A stretch of 24,664 nucleotides of DNA from Bacillota bacterium. GTDB lineage: Bacteria; Bacillota; Clostridia; Saccharofermentanales; Fastidiosipilaceae. Under the pieces are notes generated by a model, which worked only from the letters and a program-made list of their open reading frames with translations, searched no databases and was not told where the DNA came from. This document shows positions 21,959 to 24,664 of this stretch, in pieces. A program made the position numbers and the translations under genes. Numbering within the stretch: the first letter of the stretch is position 1; every line of letters begins with the position of its first letter. The stretch is from assembly GCA_023388205.1 (NCBI GenBank), contig JAEWGS010000073.1, forward strand, positions 1 through 24,664, given 5' to 3'.

Positions 21959-22963
21959 ATGAGTGAGACGGATGCGAGGTCGCTTTTTCATCCGCTGACG
22001 CGAGAGGATCGGTTTTTATACGAGACCTATTATCAACGGACCAAGCCTTTAATTTCTGATTTGACTTTCGCTTCTCGGATCAGCTGGAATGAGGCCTTTC
22101 AGTATCATGTAGCGGAAATCGAAGACAGTCTTGTGCTGACGGCGCAGACGCATGTTTTTACAGGGCTACATTTTTCGATGCCTTTGGGGCTAAGTTCGCC
22201 GGCCCAATTGAGGCGTGTGGTGGCTTCACTTTGGGATCCTTATGCGAAACTGAGTCTGGAAATTGCGCGCTTGAACCGGCATCAAGACCACAGCTGTTTT
22301 ATGTGCTTTGAGAAAGAAGATCGTCCTTTTTTGCGTTTTCTTTATTTTTGTGAAAAAGAGGCGAAGTGGATGCGCACGCTTGAAGACCAGTATGAAATTT
22401 GTGAGATTAAGCGACCGGAGTATTCAGATTACATCTATGCCAGGGAGGCTTTGGCACAGCTCAAAGGTAAAAAATTGCGCACGAGGCGAAACCACTTTAA
22501 CGCTTTTGAGAAACACTATCCGCACTACCAATTTCGGCCGATGCAAGAAAAGGATTTTGATGCGGTTATCGCGCTTTCAAAACATTGGAGCTTGCAAAAA
22601 GGCTTGGATCCCAAAGACCCTTTCAGTGGGGATCATCGGGCAATTTTGCATTACCTAGAGCATTATCCGGATCCCTGGATGAAAGCGGCTGTCCTCTATC
22701 TGGGCGAAGAACTGCTTGCTTTTTGTATGGGTTATGAGTTTGAAACAATGGCCTTTACGCATTTTGAAAAGGCGAGGGAAGAGGTAACGGGGGCTTATGC
22801 TGCGATCAATCGGCTGGCGGCACAATTCCTTTATAAAGCGCCTTGGATCAACCGAGAAGAAGATATGGGAGATGAGGGACTTAAACGCGCCAAAGAAGCT
22901 TACGCCCCAGAGCGTCAACAAGAAAAAATCGAGTTTGTGCTCTTTGAAAAAAGAACAAGATGA
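21959..22963 (+). CDS. DUF2156 protein, lysyltransferase-domain like
   Basis: This 334-residue protein matches DUF2156, the acyltransferase-like (GNAT fold) domain also found at the C-terminus of phosphatidylglycerol lysyltransferases such as MprF. Diagnostic stretches are LRTRRNHFNAFEKHYPHY, EELLAFCMGYEFETMAFTHFEKA, and the closing INREEDMGDEGLKRAKEAYAPE. No membrane domain is present, so it is a stand-alone soluble form; its substrate is not known and need not be a lipid. I chose the ATG at 21959; the GTG at 21947 overlaps the previous stop and has its SD-like GAGG only two bases away. The chosen start has a weak GTGAG site. It follows the second DUF1292-like gene closely and precedes the CPBP protease gene by 57 bases. 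Confidence 0.85.
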   Translation: MSETDARSLFHPLTREDRFLYETYYQRTKPLISDLTFASRISWNEAFQYHVAEIEDSLVLTAQTHVFTGLHFSMPLGLSSPAQLRRVVASLWDPYAKLSLEIARLNRHQDHSCFMCFEKEDRPFLRFLYFCEKEAKWMRTLEDQYEICEIKRPEYSDYIYAREALAQLKGKKLRTRRNHFNAFEKHYPHYQFRPMQEKDFDAVIALSKHWSLQKGLDPKDPFSGDHRAILHYLEHYPDPWMKAAVLYLGEELLAFCMGYEFETMAFTHFEKAREEVTGAYAAINRLAAQFLYKAPWINREEDMGDEGLKRAKEAYAPERQQEKIEFVLFEKRTR

Positions 22964-23020
22964 ACATCCTTTGGCGCACTTAGATAGGGTGCATTTAGAC
23001 GAAGACAAGGAGAAATGAAG

Positions 23021-24190
23021 ATGAGTCAAGAAATACATGATCCCCAAAATGTGATGGCAGGAGAATCCATCGTGATTGATCCATACGCCGAGCAGCTGCC
23101 CAGAGGGCGTTACCGCGCGGCGCTCAAGCAACGCCGCCCAGGCTTTGATGTCGGCACGTTTGGCTGGCCGATTTTGTTCATGCTTTTGCATCTTTTGCTG
23201 CAAATTGTCGGACTCAATGTGGCCGCACTTTTTTATGTGTTTGTTGCGCATCGAAGCATTGGGCGCTTTTTTGAAGAAACCCTCATGGACCCAAACGTTA
23301 ATTCGGTGGCGGTCGTCTTATATGCGAGCTTTCAGATTCTGATTTACGCGCTTTTCCTCAAGGGGCGCAAGAAAAGAGAACCTCGCTATCTTTTGAATGA
23401 CCGTCCAGGGTTCATGGATATCCTTTTATCGATCCTCTCGATTATGGGCGCTCTTGCCTTATCTGCAGCTCTGACCTTGTGTTACCAGGCTTTGGCCACG
23501 CAGATTCCCTTCTTCAAAGTGCAGCTCGATCGCTATGCAGAATTGTTGCGTCAAATTGAAAATAGTCAGATGGTCTGGCTCAGTGTGATCGGAACGGTCA
23601 TCTTTGTTCCGATTGCAGAAGAACTTCTTTTCCGAGGCATCGTTTTTGGAGAGCTCAAGCGTGTCTTGCCGGCTCGTTATGCGATTTTGTTGACCGCTGT
23701 GCTGTTTGCAGTGTTTCACATGGATTTCATTCAAAGCTCCTATGTGCTCATCGTCGGTGTCATTTTGACTTATTGTTACTACGCGACGTCGTCGATGGCT
23801 CTGTCGATTTTCTTGCATATGTTGTTTAACTTCTTCGGCGGAGGCCTTTCTCAGATTGTGGGAGCTGAATCTTCAGCTTATTTGAGCTTGATTTACTTCT
23901 CACTTTTACCCTTTGGCTTGGCGGCTCTTTATGCACTTTTTTTGCGTCACCGTTACGATCCGCCTAAATCGTCTCGCCTTTTGGCCTACCCCTTCAAAGG
24001 ACTGCCGGCATTTTATGAAAATGTGGAACAGCGCTTTCGTGTCAAAGGCCAGCGCGGGCAGGACGTTTCGTATCAGACCTACGGCGAATATATCGAGCCG
24101 AAATTAATTAATCTCGAGCAGCAAAAGTTGGCCTCAAAAGGCAAGGCGGATTTACCTGCTGAAAATTTATTGGATCCGACGCGCTTTTAA
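23021..24190 (+). CDS. CPBP-family (CAAX/Abi) membrane metalloprotease
   Basis: This 389-residue integral membrane protein has the CPBP/Abi motifs: EELLFRG (Glu200, Glu201, Arg205), FAVFHMDF (His233) and a final FLHMLFNFF (His266, Asn270). Members include Rce1-like proteases and bacterial proteins linked to bacteriocin self-immunity or surface protein processing; the substrate here is unknown. About eight hydrophobic segments are visible between residues 48 and 305. A cytoplasmic C-terminal region of about 80 residues follows. The ATG at 23021 has AAGGAG eight bases upstream; the ATG at 23015 is too close to it. It is probably the last gene of the unit that begins at 21636, and a terminator follows at 24241. 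Confidence 0.88.
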   Translation: MSQEIHDPQNVMAGESIVIDPYAEQLPRGRYRAALKQRRPGFDVGTFGWPILFMLLHLLLQIVGLNVAALFYVFVAHRSIGRFFEETLMDPNVNSVAVVLYASFQILIYALFLKGRKKREPRYLLNDRPGFMDILLSILSIMGALALSAALTLCYQALATQIPFFKVQLDRYAELLRQIENSQMVWLSVIGTVIFVPIAEELLFRGIVFGELKRVLPARYAILLTAVLFAVFHMDFIQSSYVLIVGVILTYCYYATSSMALSIFLHMLFNFFGGGLSQIVGAESSAYLSLIYFSLLPFGLAALYALFLRHRYDPPKSSRLLAYPFKGLPAFYENVEQRFRVKGQRGQDVSYQTYGEYIEPKLINLEQQKLASKGKADLPAENLLDPTRF

Positions 24191-24240
24191 GGACTGGTCC
24201 CCTGATTGAAGCCGCTTGTAACAAAAAAGAAACTTCCATC

Positions 24241-24279
24241 AAAGAGGTGCCCATTCCTTAAAAGAGGGGCGCTTCTTTT
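24241..24279 (+). terminator. Intrinsic terminator after the CPBP gene
   Basis: AAAGAGGTGCCC (24241-24252) pairs with GGGCGCTTCTTT (24267-24278), twelve pairs with two G-U, followed by a short T run to 24279. Confidence 0.75.
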
Positions 24280-24374
24280 ACGTTTGCGCCATGTTTTAAG
24301 CGCTTGATTTTAGATTTTCCACCGACGTGCAAGGGCGCTAAATCGAAGCTGTATTTCAATTAAATGACAAAAAT

Positions 24375-24403
24375 TTGACAAAAAACATAGTTCTCGTCAC
24401 AAT
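24375..24403 (+). promoter_or_regulatory. Promoter of the right-edge gene
   Basis: TTGACA (24375-24380) is a perfect -35 element. CACAAT (24398-24403) stands 17 bases later and matches four of six -10 positions. It lies 43 bases before the ATG at 24447. Confidence 0.55.
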
Positions 24404-24446
24404 TAAGCAATGACTCAAGCGCTAATTGATGAATGAGGGAGCTGAA

Positions 24447-24664
24447 ATGAAGAGAAGAATTGAGGAAGAAGAGGTGAAGCTTTGGCAAGCGCCAGAAGCA
24501 GATCACACACGATCTTCTGAACCTCTAGCTCCGATTCAAGACGCACTTCAGTCAAGCTGGCAGCAGTTGAGCCGTCGGATTGAAGCACATCTTCAAAAGC
24601 GACAGGCGAGACGAATGCAAGGACGTAAAAATGTTGATGCAAAAGCTCTTGACGAGGCGCCGAA
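24447..24664 (+). CDS. Hypothetical protein, 5' part only
   Basis: An open frame of 72 codons starts at ATG 24447, with GAGGGAG five bases upstream, and runs off the right edge without a stop. The visible part is rich in Glu, Arg, Gln and Lys, with no membrane segment or known motif; the stretch SWQQLSRRIEAHLQKRQ looks helical. Upstream lie a clear -35 element and a terminator, which support a real new transcription unit. I do not recognise it. Confidence 0.6.
   Translation, partial: MKRRIEEEEVKLWQAPEADHTRSSEPLAPIQDALQSSWQQLSRRIEAHLQKRQARRMQGRKNVDAKALDEAP

Noticed and set aside
22655..23251. Open frame of 198 codons on the minus strand across the DUF2156 and CPBP genes
   Set aside because: It spans two recognised genes in antisense and shows no domain or start signal.

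Overview
The window looks like a chromosomal segment of a Bacillota bacterium, most likely a member of the Clostridia. This is an inference from gene content: IreB, RuvX/YqgF and two DUF1292-type proteins follow one another; secG stands just before an RNase R gene; there is an MtaB-type tRNA methylthiotransferase, a lipobox-type solute-binding lipoprotein and strong AGGAGG-like ribosome binding sites. I saw no rRNA, tRNA, CRISPR array or transposase.

Layout. (1) Bases 1-1080 are visibly more AT-rich. They hold the 3' end of an unrecognised gene, a small HD-domain protein resembling the (p)ppGpp hydrolase domain of RelA/SpoT, and a terminator. (2) Bases 983-6549, minus strand, carry an FbpABC-like ABC importer: lipoprotein, ATPase, fused double permease and a second ATPase. 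A hairpin terminator lies between the lipoprotein gene and the rest. (3) Bases 6761-9103 encode a divergent membrane-anchored AraC-type regulator, probably of the importer. (4) Bases 9295-12519, plus strand, hold a family 2 glycosyltransferase, a uridine phosphorylase and a YpfJ-type zinc metallopeptidase; short tandem repeats flank the glycosyltransferase gene. (5) Bases 12599-14654, minus strand, hold a GH18 hydrolase without a signal peptide and a beta-hydroxyacid dehydrogenase. (6) Bases 15015-24190, plus strand, hold secG, RNase R (split by an in-frame TAG), mtaB, ireB, ruvX, two DUF1292-like genes, a DUF2156 gene and a CPBP-family membrane protease. (7) A new gene with its own promoter starts at 24447 and runs off the right edge.

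How the genes fit together. The importer genes form one transport unit with a likely regulator beside it. From secG onward the genes are housekeeping: protein export, RNA decay, tRNA modification, cell-envelope stress signalling (IreB) and 16S rRNA maturation (RuvX). Several are separated by clear intrinsic terminators, so they form short transcription units rather than one operon.

The most notable item is the RNase R gene. One TAG codon (16492-16494) interrupts an otherwise intact frame inside the catalytic domain, the protein lacks the usual N-terminal domains, and it carries a tail of about 325 basic residues. None of the 19 complete genes outside the left-edge AT-rich pair ends in TAG. 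A nonsense mutation or sequence error is the simplest explanation; amber readthrough is an open alternative.
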